Shown: positions 62,461 through 64,000 of the stretch, in pieces
Position numbering within the stretch: position 1 is the stretch's first letter
Layout of the letters: each line of letters opens with the position of its first letter
From: Hirudo medicinalis
Taxonomy: Eukaryota; Annelida; Clitellata; Hirudinida; Hirudinidae
Reading direction: 5' to 3'
NCBI GenBank assembly: GCA_011800805.1
Contig: MPNW01000111.1
Location: 25,683 to 89,682 of the forward strand
Length of the DNA stretch: 64,000 nucleotides
Program-made: the position numbers and the translations under genes
Notes under the pieces: model-generated
Database searches by the model: none
Seen by the model: only the letters and a program-made list of their open reading frames with translations
Told to the model about the DNA's origin: nothing

Positions 62461-64000
62461 CCATGTTCGTGTAGAAGAACGTCTGGAATCTGTCTTTGTT
62501 TTGTTGTTGTTGTTTTAAAAATAGATCCTCATTAGGGTTTGGCTGAGGAAATTATAAATTGTTGAGTTGACGTTGTGCCAATCTAGGCACGGTGTCATTG
62601 ACGCTGAGAACGCATTGGAACAGGTGAGTCTGAATTCTTGAAACCTGAATTGAGAGTTCAGTCTTTTTTGTGACTGAGTGTTTAAATGCTGACGATCACG
62701 AATGTAATTGTTATAAATTATAATGGGTTTTCCTGGGAAGTGCACTAAATCGTTTGGGGACTTATAACATTTATAGGTTTTATAGGAAGTTGATCTTTTG
62801 AGGATGTTTGTTCCCTCTGCTGTGCCGCGAGGTTTATGGAATCTTTTCCTATGGAAATATCAATGATTAGCAATTAAAGCCACCTCGATTGTTTTGGTTG
62901 AAAATAATTTTAATTAAATAATTTTTATTTAATTTTAATGAAATAATTTTTATTTATTTAAAATAGTTTGTACGTGCGGCAGTAACAGTCGTTATCATAA
63001 CTGATTTGGAATACAAATTTAACTAGCTTTAAACTACAATTCAGGTGACAATGCCTCTTATTATTGAAACACTCACCTCATTCACCTTCATCTCCGTAAC
63101 GCATGCCTACCTGAATCCAATTATCGTGAGACAACACCTTGACGCAACAGGTGTGCACGGTCGGTCAACTTTTGTTAATACCTTTCAAGGTTGAAGTTTT
63201 TGACTTACAAAAGCGGTTTCTGTGAAAATTCAGCTCCTCATTTCGTTGTGATGGTCTGTGTCCCATTTTAAACTGGACGACTGAATATTTGATATTTTAA
63301 AGCCAATTTAATACAATAAAAATATAAATAAATAATAATAATAATAATAATATGTGCTGTGCAATACATTAGTTTTTAAAGTTAACTGAATCGCTTACTT
63401 GCGACCTGATTATGCAGAAGAGCAGCCGAACGATTTAACGAAAATAAATCCAGTCAATCGATATAAAATTAAGACACCAATATTTTCTTATTGAAATTCT
63501 TGTTTAAAGGTAACGTGATAAAGTCGATGCATACGGTGATGATAACGATGAAGCTCATCGGTGATGATATCAGCATCGCAACGATTGGTTGACCAATTAT
63601 TGGTGACCTTCAGACAGGAAAGGTCAAGCGTGGGTGGATCTTTGGTAGCCATCGTCGTCGTCGTCAGCATCCGTTTCTATTTCTCCTTGCTTTGAGGTCA
63701 CAATGGAAAATAATCACTCATTGGATGGAAAAAAACTAGATTTTGTTTCCGTCGTGATGGAAATAATTGAATAATTTAAACAAATAATTAATAAATTGAA
63801 TAATCTAAACAAATAATCAATTACTTTCCAATCTTCTACTCTGAATGAAAAAGTTTGCATCTTAAAGTTGTTGTCTGAAATGAATTAGCATATATTATGA
63901 TGATTAGTAATGATAATTATTCATGATAATTATAATAAGATGTAATGATGGTAATTACTAATGATATTTATCATTCATGATTAACTACCAAACGCCGAAG
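62461..64000. other. Intergenic; nothing recognised
   Basis: AT-rich sequence with an (AAT)n run near 63329-63352 and a short GTC run near 63650-63665. No exon, RNA gene or transposon was recognised. Confidence 0.5.

Overview
This is eukaryotic nuclear DNA from an animal, not a prokaryote or virus. It is AT-rich, full of ATT, AAC and GAT microsatellites, and its genes are split by GT..AG introns from about 100 bases to several kilobases. The protein families point to a bilaterian invertebrate: a single ADAM11/22/23-type gene, a DUSP8/16-type MAP kinase phosphatase, an RBMS/Alan-Shepard-type RNA-binding protein, a CIP/KIP-like CDK inhibitor, the proteasome ATPase Rpt2 and a KCMF1-like zinc-finger protein. 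A lophotrochozoan (for example an annelid or mollusc) is my guess from overall character only.

Layout, all six recognised genes on the + strand: (1) 466-3205, the 3' half of an ADAM11/22/23-like gene whose upstream exons lie outside the window; (2) 4.7-11.7 kb, intergenic DNA with two minus-strand transposon relics; (3) 11769-22034, a complete seven-coding-exon DUSP8/16-like phosphatase gene (1125 aa), with a minus-strand hAT relic in one intron; (4) 24025-42988, an RBMS-like gene (11 exons found) with a one-base frameshift in RRM1 and introns carrying a tRNA-derived SINE and a minus-strand LINE relic; (5) 43-48.8 kb, intergenic with a hAT and a LINE relic; (6) 48794-49975, a two-exon CDK-inhibitor-like gene (143 aa); (7) 51679-54058, PSMC1/Rpt2 (exons 2-9, probably only the start codon missing); (8) 54731-61353, an expanded KCMF1-like gene (predicted 1104 aa), with a 114-base assembly gap in one intron; (9) 61.4-64 kb, 3'UTR and intergenic DNA.

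The gene models were built by hand from protein-family similarity, splice sites and reading phase. In each of the five complete models (DUSP, RBMS after allowing one missing base, CKI, PSMC1 and KCMF1-like) the exon phases join and the total is a multiple of three. The genes do not form an operon or a single pathway; at most, the CDK inhibitor, proteasome subunit and KCMF1-like protein share a loose cell-cycle/protein-turnover theme, which is probably coincidence. I found no convincing new biological system. The most interesting items are the threefold-enlarged KCMF1-like protein, the CDK inhibitor with a C-terminal, insertion-bearing inhibitor motif, the long histidine-rich tail of the phosphatase, the RBMS frameshift, and an intronic SINE family with a tRNA-Leu-like head.
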